The notes below the pieces were generated by a model. The model was not told where the DNA came from, did not search any database, and was given only the letters and a program-made list of their open reading frames with translations. The position numbers and the translations under genes were made by a program. Positions 1 through 7,240 of a stretch of DNA of 64,000 nucleotides are shown here, piece by piece (within the stretch, counting starts at the first letter, position 1; the number at the start of each line of letters is the position of its first letter). The DNA is taken from positions 2,682,876-2,746,875 of the forward strand of contig OX638380.1 of the NCBI GenBank assembly GCA_951813855.1, in the 5' to 3' direction. Source of the DNA: an uncultured Verrucomicrobiae bacterium (GTDB lineage Bacteria; Verrucomicrobiota; Verrucomicrobiia; Limisphaerales; AAA164-E04).

Positions 1-1390
1 TAACCGTACTTCCGACCGCGCCGTAAAGCCAACCGTCGGGGCCCCATTTAAGGCTATTGGCTATCGAGTGCGTATCTTCCAAGCCGAATCCGGCCAGATG
101 CGTTTCCGGTTCGCCGTCGGGACGATCATCGCCGTCCGCATCCGGATAAAACAATAAGTAAGGCGGTTGCAATACCCACAAACCTCCCCTACCGAAGGCC
201 AGCGAGGTCGCCAAATTGAGTCCTTCGACAAAAACGCCGTGGCGATCGTAAATCCCGTCGCCGTCGGTATCCTCATGATAGCTGATCCGATCGCGGCCCC
301 AAAAGCTCTCCTTGCCGGGCCGATCATACGGCGGCGGCGGCGGAACACGGTCGAAGACCTTGCGCAGATGATCGTCCCACGTCAGCACCTGCAAACCGGC
401 CGGGTCAGGATACTGCCGATACTGTACGAGCCAAAGCCGACCTCGCTCGTCGAAATCGACGAACAACGGTTGCCGAATCAGCGGTTCGTGCAACACCGGA
501 TCGACCCTAAGCCCTTCGGCCGTTTCGAACGTATTCAGGGCTTCGGCCGGAGTCAGCGGTTCCGGACCGGTTCTTTCGCCCTCGCCGACTCTGGCGAGAT
601 AACGTCCTCTAACCGCTTCGTTAGCGGCTTCGCGCTCTGCCTGATCGACCTCGACGATACGGCCGAAAGCGGACGGCGAATCACCGAGGCGGTTGCGGAA
701 TTCCTGGGTTTCGGTTTCCGGATCGGAGTAAAGCCAATCGGTCCAAACCGACCGATCACCTTGCCGAGAAAGCCAACCACCCGTCAGATCAACGGCATCC
801 GTCAACCGGGAAAGGCGCACCGGACCGGCGATAATCCCTCCCTCCGGCTTACGGGAATAAATCCGCCAGGAAATCAGATTGCCCTGACCGTAGCGAATCT
901 GATCGGGCTCGATCACGTAAGGACGCCGCACCCTGCTGGCCGGCAGGGCGAATAACGGAGGCAAGGATCCGTTGGCGCCAATCCGTTCCCCATTAAAATA
1001 GGCCTCGTCCACTTCATCGATCCGGCCAGCCGTCAGCAGCAACCGGCTTCCGCGCCAGGATTCCGGCACTTCGACGCAAGCCCGATACCAAACGAATCCT
1101 TGAACCTCCGAAGCGGCAGGGACGGGAGTGACCGACCAAGAATCCAATTCGCCGGTTCTTCCCTCCCAAACGGAAATCGCCGATAACGTCAGAGCCAGGA
1201 GCGCGGTTCGCAGTTTTCGAATTCCGGCACGGATGCGATCTCCGCCCCGATCCGAAAAACCGGTCAGCGACCGGGTTGACGATCTCGACTCCCGAGGGTT
1301 TGCCGACAAACCGGATCGTCCTCTTCTTTGACGCTGCAGACGACAGATGACCGGGTATTGATTCGCCTCACCGCCCATGGTTGTTTTCAT
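1..1390 (-). CDS. PVC-type membrane-bound dehydrogenase-like protein, N-terminal part (runs off the window)
   Basis: The reverse strand is open from about 1390 down to base 1, so the C-terminal part lies outside the window. The first 50 or so residues are arginine-rich, followed by a hydrophobic stretch (LRTALLALTLSAISVW) that looks like a signal peptide. The true start may therefore lie downstream of the ATG at 1390; a second ATG is at 1378. Next comes a beta-rich segment (about residues 90-230) resembling the jelly-roll domain of glycosidase-like proteins. From about residue 280 the family signature appears: WLVQYRQYPDPAGL, then HEDTDGDGIYDRHGVF and a second Asp-rich loop, and WGPDGWLYGAVGS at the window edge. 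Members are exported, beta-propeller-like and often end in HEAT repeats and a cytochrome c domain. They are expanded in Planctomycetes and Verrucomicrobia and are thought to oxidise sugars or polyols. Substrate unknown. The opposite-strand open frame at 167-955 is a shadow of this gene. Confidence 0.8.
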   Translation of the reverse strand, partial: MKTTMGGEANQYPVICRLQRQRRGRSGLSANPRESRSSTRSLTGFSDRGGDRIRAGIRKLRTALLALTLSAISVWEGRTGELDSWSVTPVPAASEVQGFVWYRACVEVPESWRGSRLLLTAGRIDEVDEAYFNGERIGANGSLPPLFALPASRVRRPYVIEPDQIRYGQGNLISWRIYSRKPEGGIIAGPVRLSRLTDAVDLTGGWLSRQGDRSVWTDWLYSDPETETQEFRNRLGDSPSAFGRIVEVDQAEREAANEAVRGRYLARVGEGERTGPEPLTPAEALNTFETAEGLRVDPVLHEPLIRQPLFVDFDERGRLWLVQYRQYPDPAGLQVLTWDDHLRKVFDRVPPPPPYDRPGKESFWGRDRISYHEDTDGDGIYDRHGVFVEGLNLATSLAFGRGGLWVLQPPYLLFYPDADGDDRPDGEPETHLAGFGLEDTHSIANSLKWGPDGWLYGAVGSTV

Positions 1391-1938
1391 GATGCCCGCC
1401 TTGACCGAAACCTCGGTCCAGCGATCCCTCCGCAAGCGAAGCGACCCTCTCGTTATTCATGCTGCGTCTCCGTCCGGCGACCGCATTCACCCGAACGAAG
1501 CGACCTCGGGCGCCACCGGCGTGATACCCGATCATCCTCAGGAACCGGAGCCAATCGAAACCAAGGGGCGACCATCGGTCAATCGAGCCGGCAAACGGGT
1601 TCGCCGCCGATTTCGCCCATCCCTCTTAACTGCCCGAACGGAGCCCTGATCGAAGCCCGGCCACTAATCCCGATAAACGACGACGTGTCAAGATTATTCG
1701 CCGTTCACGTCCGAACAATTCGAACCTTGCCGATCGACCGCATTCCCCCGCCCCAAGCGTCAGGGTTTTTTCACGCTAATCGCTAGAGGCCCGTGTCACC
1801 GATTTCGGGCCATATTCGCTTTTTCCCTTCACCAGAGAGCCGAAACTTTAGCGCCTTCGAAAGGGGAAAATAAAGCTGGCTTTTTCACTCTCTGGTCGTT
1901 ATTGGTTCCTCAGGGACGCCAAAATCAACCTCAAGCTG
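1391..1938. other. intergenic, no supported gene
   Basis: Short open frames here show no recognisable family. A 6-bp stem (GGCCCG/CGGGCC) spans 1788-1811. A perfect 9-bp inverted pair, ACCAGAGAG at 1831-1839 and CTCTCTGGT at 1888-1896, lies just upstream of the transposase gene. It could be part of the left side of that element, but I found no matching copy beyond the gene's 3' side. Confidence 0.4.
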
Positions 1939-3687
1939 GTGACCGTTCGATTGGTGAAGAGCAGTGAGCGAAGACGCTGGGATTCGCTGATGGTTCAGAA
2001 CCATCGCTTGGGTTTCAAAGGCTTTGCCGGACGCGGTCTGCGTTATGTAGCCGAGTACCAAGGCCGGTGGTTGGCGTTAGCCGGCTGGCAAAGCGGAGTG
2101 TTCCAGTGTCGCCCGCGAGACAAGTGGCTCGGGTGGAAAAAACGAGAGCAGTTTCGTCGGCTGCATTTGATTGCCAACAATACCCGATTCCTCCTGCTTA
2201 CCGAGCGGGGCGAAGTGCACAATCTGGGGAGCTGCGTCATGGCCAAAATGCTGCGCCGTCTGAGTGCCGATTGGCAACGGACCTGGGGTCATCCGCTGGA
2301 ATTGGCCGAAACTTTCGTCGATCCCCGACACTTCGCGGGCACGATCTATCGCGCGGGGAATTGGCGGGCGGTAGGGCAATCGCAAGGCTACGCTCGCAGC
2401 AACGGACGCTATACCGCCCGGCACAATATCAAGAAGGAAAGGTACGTTTATCCCTTGCGACCCCAAGCCTGTTCCCGATTAAGGAAGCGTCAGGACGATC
2501 CGTCTTGGGGCCCCCAGGTGCAGCGGGTAGAAACGTCCCCGAAACAGTTGAAATCATTGGTGCAACTGCTAGCGGAAACGGCTGATTTTCGCCGGGCACA
2601 AGGACGCAAACATCGGCTGGAAATGGTCCTCGCTATCTGCATCTTAGCTCGATTGGCCGGCAAGGTCGGCCCCTTGGCGACTTCGCGTTACGCCCAAAAA
2701 ATGACGCCAAACCAATTGCAGACTCTCGGGGCGTGGCGCAACGCCAAGGGCCGTTGCGTGGCCCCGTCTCTCGCGACGATTCACCGGGTCATGACCGAGA
2801 CGGATCCGGAAGCGTTGCCAACGGTAACTCACCGCTGGGTAACGGCCCAATTGACTCGACAACCCTCGGAAGCCTTGGCTGCCGACGGGAAGCGGATCAA
2901 CGGAGCTAATCGCAACAGCAAAGAGTATTTCGAGACCGTCATCCTCGTGCGTCATCAAGATGCGGTGCCCATCGCCGTTCGCATTTGCCGAGACCAAGGC
3001 GGCGAACAGGCGGCGATGGCGGCTCTCTTGGAGGATGTCGATATCCGGGGAGCCATCATTACGATCGATGCGCTCCATACTAACCGAGTCATGGCCGATG
3101 CCATCGTGTTGGTTAACGGAGCCCATTTTCTCTTCACGGTCAAAGAGAACAACCCCGAACTCTCTCAATTTTTGACCGGCCTGGATTGGGATCGAGTGGC
3201 CCAGGACCGGTTCACCGAAAACCCGGAGAAAGGACATGGCCGCATCGATCAACGGAGCATTCAAACCTATGAACCCCTTCCCGGAGCCGTCAAATTACCG
3301 CATGTCCTCCAAGTCTTTCGGATCCTTCGACACCGCCATCATTTAAACGGTGGGCCCGAGACCGTGGAATATGCTTACGGCGTCACTTCGTTGCCTCCGG
3401 AGGCTGCCGACGCTCAACGATTGTTGTCACTCAATCGGGGACATGGGACGGTAGAAAACGGCAATCACCGCCGTCGCGACGGAATCTTCGGCGAAGATGA
3501 TTGTCTCATGCGAACTCGCCATGGGCCGACGAACAATGCCCTCTTCAACAACCTGGCCTTGGCGATCATTCTCCAGTCGGGATACTCTAATATGGCCGAA
3601 GCTGCTGACGATTTTCAGACGAATCGGAACCAAGGGTTGCGAGCCGTCACGAAAACCACCCCGTTTAAACGTCCGAAAAAAAACTGA
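1939..3687 (+). CDS. DUF4338 (DruA-like) - ISAs1-type DDE transposase fusion, copy 1
   Basis: A 582-residue protein with a GTG start. Residues 1 to about 175 form a DUF4338 domain: RRWDSLM, ALAGWQSGVF, RDKWLGW, RLHLIANNTRFLLL, LAETFVDPRHFAGT and YRAGNW are all characteristic. DUF4338 is also the domain of DruA in the Druantia anti-phage system. The remainder is an ISAs1/H-repeat-type DDE transposase. The acidic residues sit in AADGKRING (about residue 315), TIDALHTN (about 375) and GTVENGNH...GIFGEDDC (about 504), with the family hallmark EKGHGRIDQRS between them. The protein aligns along its whole length with the transposase at 50471-52264 but is clearly diverged, so this is not a recent duplication. 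A candidate left end, CAGGGACGCC, begins at 1911. I could not find a matching right end or a target duplication, so the element may be decayed at its ends. Confidence 0.85.
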   Translation: MTVRLVKSSERRRWDSLMVQNHRLGFKGFAGRGLRYVAEYQGRWLALAGWQSGVFQCRPRDKWLGWKKREQFRRLHLIANNTRFLLLTERGEVHNLGSCVMAKMLRRLSADWQRTWGHPLELAETFVDPRHFAGTIYRAGNWRAVGQSQGYARSNGRYTARHNIKKERYVYPLRPQACSRLRKRQDDPSWGPQVQRVETSPKQLKSLVQLLAETADFRRAQGRKHRLEMVLAICILARLAGKVGPLATSRYAQKMTPNQLQTLGAWRNAKGRCVAPSLATIHRVMTETDPEALPTVTHRWVTAQLTRQPSEALAADGKRINGANRNSKEYFETVILVRHQDAVPIAVRICRDQGGEQAAMAALLEDVDIRGAIITIDALHTNRVMADAIVLVNGAHFLFTVKENNPELSQFLTGLDWDRVAQDRFTENPEKGHGRIDQRSIQTYEPLPGAVKLPHVLQVFRILRHRHHLNGGPETVEYAYGVTSLPPEAADAQRLLSLNRGHGTVENGNHRRRDGIFGEDDCLMRTRHGPTNNALFNNLALAIILQSGYSNMAEAADDFQTNRNQGLRAVTKTTPFKRPKKN

Positions 3688-4103
3688 CCCGACCTTCCTG
3701 ATTACCGACGCTTCCTCCCTGCTGATTCGGTCGGCGAATTGATCGTTCAACCGATACTCGCACCGGTTCAGTCTCCTGTCCGGCTGAAACTCGTCTCAAT
3801 CGGCAATCGCCGCCTAACTCGAAGCATAATTCGGAAAAACAGTTTTTCCGACGAATCGAAATACTCCGCTCGACACTTAAAAAAACGATCGTCGATCAAA
3901 AATTATTAGCATGAAAAAGTCCCGCCCCAAGCGTTGCGAGAACTTTACTTCCTTTTCCGAAACCGGCTAGAATCGTGGGCTTTCGATTCGTCCGGTACCG
4001 CCGATAAGCTCCGGCGCTTGCACTCCCGGTCGAAACCAAATAACATGATTCGCTGTCGATGCCTCAAGTAACGCATTCGTTCCCATTGATCTGAACTGTA
4101 ACG
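3688..4103. other. intergenic between transposase and membrane protein
   Basis: No gene seen. It contains the 21-bp palindrome at 3831-3851 and an AT-rich stretch at about 3880-3915 that could be the promoter of the gene at 4104. Confidence 0.4.
3831..3851. repeat. 21-bp palindrome (10-bp arms, 1-nt centre)
   Basis: TCGGAAAAAC, a single A, then GTTTTTCCGA: ten perfectly complementary bases on each side of one central base. It lies 144 bp after the transposase stop and 250 bp before the next gene. The single-nucleotide centre suits a protein-binding dyad (operator) better than an RNA hairpin, although the stem could open its inner A-T/C-G pairs and act as a bidirectional terminator. Confidence 0.45.
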
Positions 4104-4949
4104 ATGAACCGAGTTTTCCCGTTCGCCTTAGCCGGCTTGCTGTTTTGCCTGATCGTCACCCTCATTATCTTTCGTCTGAACCGGCCCGACGCAGGAAACG
4201 AATCCGGGAACGGCAACGCCCCGACCCGGCAAGCTAACGGAGATCCGGGATCTCACTCCTCCACCCCGGGAACCGGTCAAGGAAATCAAGGGACGACCGT
4301 TTCTCCCGATTCGAACATCGATTCCCGACTCAAAAGCCTCAGTGCCGGACAAGCCGAGCGGGCCGCCGAACGATCAAGACGGGAACAACGACTCCGGCAG
4401 AATTCGGACGCCTACTACGACCCGGCCCGTTACTATACGGCCAACGACACGGCATATAACAAAAAGGTGCAACAGCATTTCGTCATCGCCAGTTGGGTTC
4501 ACTCGGAAAAGAAAGACGACCCTGCTTTCCGGGAATTTATGGTACTGCTGCTGGAAAACGGGTTCGGCATCGACGAATACCACACCGCCATCCGGGTTAT
4601 CGGCAACGCCCAAGAAGAAATCGAAGTGATGAAACAGGCCTACGGCGATTTGTTTGCAGCTAACGAACTCGATGAAATGTTCCAAAACAGCGGAGCCCTG
4701 AAACGGCTCGGAACGCGAAAACAAGCCGCTGTGATGACTCTCGCCCAGATGGGGATCGCGGAACCCAACTTGCAGGAAGCGCTTTGGAACGTGGAACTCG
4801 GATTAATCCAACCCGGCGACGGCACGATCGGCCAAGGAGAATTCTCTACCGTTTGGGGAGATCCATTGCTAACCGAGGACGACTGGCTCGATTCGGAATT
4901 CCGTGCCGCTCGGGCCCGCTATCAAGGACCGCCGCGAAACGAACAATAA
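4104..4949 (+). CDS. membrane-anchored hypothetical protein
   Basis: A 281-residue protein that I do not recognise. Residues 5-23 form one hydrophobic segment (FPFALAGLLFCLIVTLIIF), preceded by MNRV and followed by a polar N/G/T/S-rich linker to about residue 85. This predicts a signal anchor with the rest outside the cytoplasm. An Arg/Glu-rich stretch follows (AERAAERSRREQRLRQ, about 90-105; possible coiled coil), then a helical acidic C-terminal domain. No cysteine or obvious catalytic motif is visible. Its 3' end lies 110 bp from the displaced tail of the DUF4276 gene on the other strand, so the two were convergent neighbours before the IS came in. Base composition matches the GC-rich backbone, so it probably marks the left edge of the AT-rich insert. 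Confidence 0.7.
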   Translation: MNRVFPFALAGLLFCLIVTLIIFRLNRPDAGNESGNGNAPTRQANGDPGSHSSTPGTGQGNQGTTVSPDSNIDSRLKSLSAGQAERAAERSRREQRLRQNSDAYYDPARYYTANDTAYNKKVQQHFVIASWVHSEKKDDPAFREFMVLLLENGFGIDEYHTAIRVIGNAQEEIEVMKQAYGDLFAANELDEMFQNSGALKRLGTRKQAAVMTLAQMGIAEPNLQEALWNVELGLIQPGDGTIGQGEFSTVWGDPLLTEDDWLDSEFRAARARYQGPPRNEQ

Positions 4950-5059
4950 CGCCATCGGCCAGCGGAAACGAACCAGCTCGCGATTTTAGTTCCTTCCCAA
5001 GATACTATTTCTTGCAAGTAACGAAAAAACCGGCAACCCAATAAAATGCCGCTTCCCCG

Positions 5060-5140
5060 TTATGAATCCCGGCTTCCGAGCGATTCCAGTTTAATTAACC
5101 AATTGTTAAACCTTGGGCATTCTTTTCGAATCGCTTCTAA
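5060..5140 (-). pseudogene. displaced 3' end of the DUF4276 gene
   Basis: Read on the minus strand from the TTA at 5140-5138, this 81-bp fragment stays open for 26 codons and ends in TAA at 5062-5060. It encodes LEAIRKECPRFNNWLIKLE followed by SLGSRDS. That is the conserved C-terminal signature of DUF4276 proteins (LE-x-IR-x-x-CP-x-F-x-x-WL-x-x-LE). It continues in frame from codon TTA at 6661-6659, where the rest of the gene is cut by the IS. It has no start of its own and is not expected to be translated. Confidence 0.85.
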
Positions 5141-5158
5141 GGGCTCTCGCCTAAATAA
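5141..5158 (+). repeat. left terminal inverted repeat of the ISAzo13-type IS
   Basis: GGGCTCTCGCCTAAATAA. It matches the reverse complement of 6641-6658 at all positions except one (T against A at position 12). Confidence 0.9.
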
Positions 5159-5417
5159 CATATTTGTTCAAATGATTAAATTTTTATCAGAATTTCATTC
5201 TGACATGTTAATGAACGGATAATCTCTCTGGTAATCTAAAAACTGATTTCGATGGTTTATTTAAAGCTGGAAGTTATCAACCCATTTAGGTCGATTCAAT
5301 GGTTTTTGAAAGGCTTGATGACGGTAAATCTTAGTTTCCAATCCTTTGACAACCAACGAATTAGAATTAATTACTTTTAAAGGTTGAAAAAATGAAATAT
5401 GTATGATATGATTAAGC

Positions 5418-6608
5418 GTGAGCGATCAGGTTGCCGTTATCAGAAAAAAATATCTGAGCTTGGAGCCAAACTTCCAAGAATTGATTAAGCGTCATTGGCT
5501 AGCATCCGAGGCAATAGCCATTGGTAGGGGTGGAATAGAAATAGTTCACGAAGCTACGGGTGCTAGCCGCACTACGATTCGAGCGGGAATTAATGAATTA
5601 AAAACGGGAGCAATTTCGGAGAAAAATCGCCAAAGGAAAGCAGGAGGGGGACGGAAATTATTAGCCAAACACGACAAGACTCTTTTGTCAGATCTGAATA
5701 ATCTTATCGAACCCGAAACTCGAGGTGATCCTGAAAATCCGTTGCGTTGGACTTGCAAAAGTGCTGAACAAATCAAAACCAAATTAAATGAAATGGGACA
5801 TCAGATAAGTGAACGCACCGTAAATCGTTTGCTCCATGAAATGGGATACAGCCTTCAAGGCAACCAGCATCCCGATCGAGACCAGCAATTTCGATATATT
5901 GAACGCAAATCTCGGAAATTCCTGAAGGAAAATGAACCCGTGATTTCGGTTGACACCAAAAAAAAGGAATTGGTGGGACAGCACAAAAATATGGGGAAAG
6001 AATGGCATCCGAATGGAAATCCTGAACTAGTCAAAATGCATGATTTCCCTGATCCAAAACTACCTAAAGCAAATCCCTATGGCGTGTTTGATATTAACAC
6101 CAATACGGGTTGGGTAAGTATAGGCACTGATCACGATACTGCGGAATTTGCGGTAGAAACTATTCGTCGATGGTGGCTAGCAATGGGACGAAAAAAACAT
6201 CCCAAGGCCAAGAAGCTATTAATTACAGCTGATGGAGGAGGTTCAAATGGTAGTCGTAATAAATTATGGAAAACCGAGTTACAAAAACTGGCTGATGAAC
6301 TTAGTATGGAAATATCAGTTTGTCATTTTCCACCTGGCACGAGCAAGTGGAATAAAATTGAACATCAAATGTTTTCATATATTTCAATGAATTGGCGGGG
6401 ACGCCCATTAACCAATTATGAAACCATAGTTAATTTGATTAGCAATACAACAACTAAAAATGGGTTGAAAATAAACTGTGATCTAGATGAATCCAAATAT
6501 CAGACGGGCATAAAAATTACTGACGAACAAATGCAAGATTTGCGTTTGACTAAAGAGAAGTTTCATGGTGAATGGAATTATAAATTAAAGCCCCATGAAT
6601 GTAAATAA
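5418..6608 (+). CDS. ISAzo13 family transposase
   Basis: A 396-residue DDE transposase. The N-terminal third is a helix-turn-helix region (GASRTTIRAGINEL, about residues 49-62, then GGGRKLL), followed by a second winged-helix part (ISERTVNRLLHEMGYS). The catalytic domain shows the family landmarks in order: VISVDTKKKELVGQHKN (first Asp, about residue 178), ITADGGGSNGSRN (second Asp, about 271) and HFPPGTSKWNKIEHQMFS (Glu, about 315). NWRGRPLTNYE follows. The length is normal for the family and no stop or frameshift is visible, so the enzyme is probably active. The start codon at 5418 is GTG. Confidence 0.92.
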   Translation: MSDQVAVIRKKYLSLEPNFQELIKRHWLASEAIAIGRGGIEIVHEATGASRTTIRAGINELKTGAISEKNRQRKAGGGRKLLAKHDKTLLSDLNNLIEPETRGDPENPLRWTCKSAEQIKTKLNEMGHQISERTVNRLLHEMGYSLQGNQHPDRDQQFRYIERKSRKFLKENEPVISVDTKKKELVGQHKNMGKEWHPNGNPELVKMHDFPDPKLPKANPYGVFDINTNTGWVSIGTDHDTAEFAVETIRRWWLAMGRKKHPKAKKLLITADGGGSNGSRNKLWKTELQKLADELSMEISVCHFPPGTSKWNKIEHQMFSYISMNWRGRPLTNYETIVNLISNTTTKNGLKINCDLDESKYQTGIKITDEQMQDLRLTKEKFHGEWNYKLKPHECK

Positions 6609-6640
6609 TACATTTGATACATACACGGAAAACAGATAGT

Positions 6641-6658
6641 TTATTTTGGCGAGAGCCC
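6641..6658 (-). repeat. right terminal inverted repeat of the ISAzo13-type IS
   Basis: The reverse complement begins GGGCTCTCGCC and ends AAAATAA. The last six codons of the truncated DUF4276 frame (GLSPK and the stop) are read from this repeat. Confidence 0.9.
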
Positions 6659-7240
6659 TAACCCTAGGCAACGGGCCCATTCAATTCCATGGGTAATTTT
6701 ATTGTAATCCAATTTTATTTTTTTAATTCTTTTGCTAGGTGCCGACTTGGCACTATCATTGATATCTTCCGGAGTCTTAAATAATCGTTTTACTGATCTC
6801 AATTTTTCTAATTCAACTTCAGTGAAAAACGGAAGTTTTACGTGAGATTCAATCTTGGAAAACAATAATCCTTCAAACTCATACTTTTGGATATAAGGAA
6901 AAAACCGGTGCCGATTGGGATTGGTTATCGACTTGCACATTTCCGTTTTAAGATAACTTTCGAGTTCATCCACACTCTTGTCTGCCTTTCCTTTAAATCC
7001 GTAATAATCGACCAGCGTAGTAACGTAGTATTTCGAATAATATAAATCTTTCATGTTTTTCAATATATGATTTACCGATATTTTTCCCTTAAGGTCGACA
7101 GAGCGCAGCGATAGATTGTAATTTGCGAAATAATCTACCATCAATCGATCGATAAAGGAACATTCGGTGGCCCCTTCTGCCAAAATAGCAATCCGTTTCA
7201 AGGCAATCAAGGCAAGCCACCTAACAGCCTTTTTGTCCAA
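6641..7240 (-). pseudogene. DUF4276 (TOPRIM-like) effector gene, 3' end cut by an IS
   Basis: As it stands the frame encodes 199 residues; the last five plus the stop come from the IS terminal repeat. Family marks are KRIAILAEGATECSF (acidic EGxTE motif, about residues 15-29), TLVDYYGFKGK (DYYG, about 76-85) and RFFPYIQKYEFEGLLFS (about 112-128). DUF4276 proteins are generally described as TOPRIM-like and pair with AAA ATPases; the EGATE and VDYYG acids would be the metal site of a nuclease (inference). An ATG at 7240 overlaps the ATPase gene by 34 bp. A TTG eight bases after the ATPase stop gives a start closer to the usual N-terminus (LKRIAIL). Either way the two genes are translationally coupled. 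About 25 C-terminal residues are lost, so reduced function is likely but not certain. Confidence 0.85.

Larger units (their letters stand above)
5141..6658 (+). mobile_element. complete ISAzo13-type insertion sequence (1518 bp)
   Basis: The ends are 18-bp terminal inverted repeats starting GGGCTCTCGCC, with 17 of 18 positions matching. They are flanked by a 3-bp direct repeat TAA at 5138-5140 and 6659-6661. The boundaries are independently fixed by the disrupted DUF4276 gene: removing the element plus one TAA restores an uninterrupted reading frame across the site. It carries a single transposase gene. Its AT-rich composition matches the adjacent TIR-AAA operon rather than the GC-rich flanks. 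The near-identical ends and intact transposase suggest a fairly recent insertion. Confidence 0.9.

Noticed and set aside
167..955. 262-codon open frame on the plus strand
   Set aside because: It lies entirely antisense to the PVC dehydrogenase-like gene, whose minus-strand translation has clear family motifs. The plus-strand product has no domain.
1831..1896. ACCAGAGAG/CTCTCTGGT inverted pair as the ends of a small IS or MITE
   Set aside because: The arms are only 48 bp apart, there are no flanking direct repeats, and no copy lies beyond the transposase.
3688..3730. Right end of the first DUF4338-ISAs1 element at CCTG or CCCTG near 3700-3722
   Set aside because: Neither candidate matches the CAGGGACGCC left candidate beyond the first few bases, and no target duplication flanks them.
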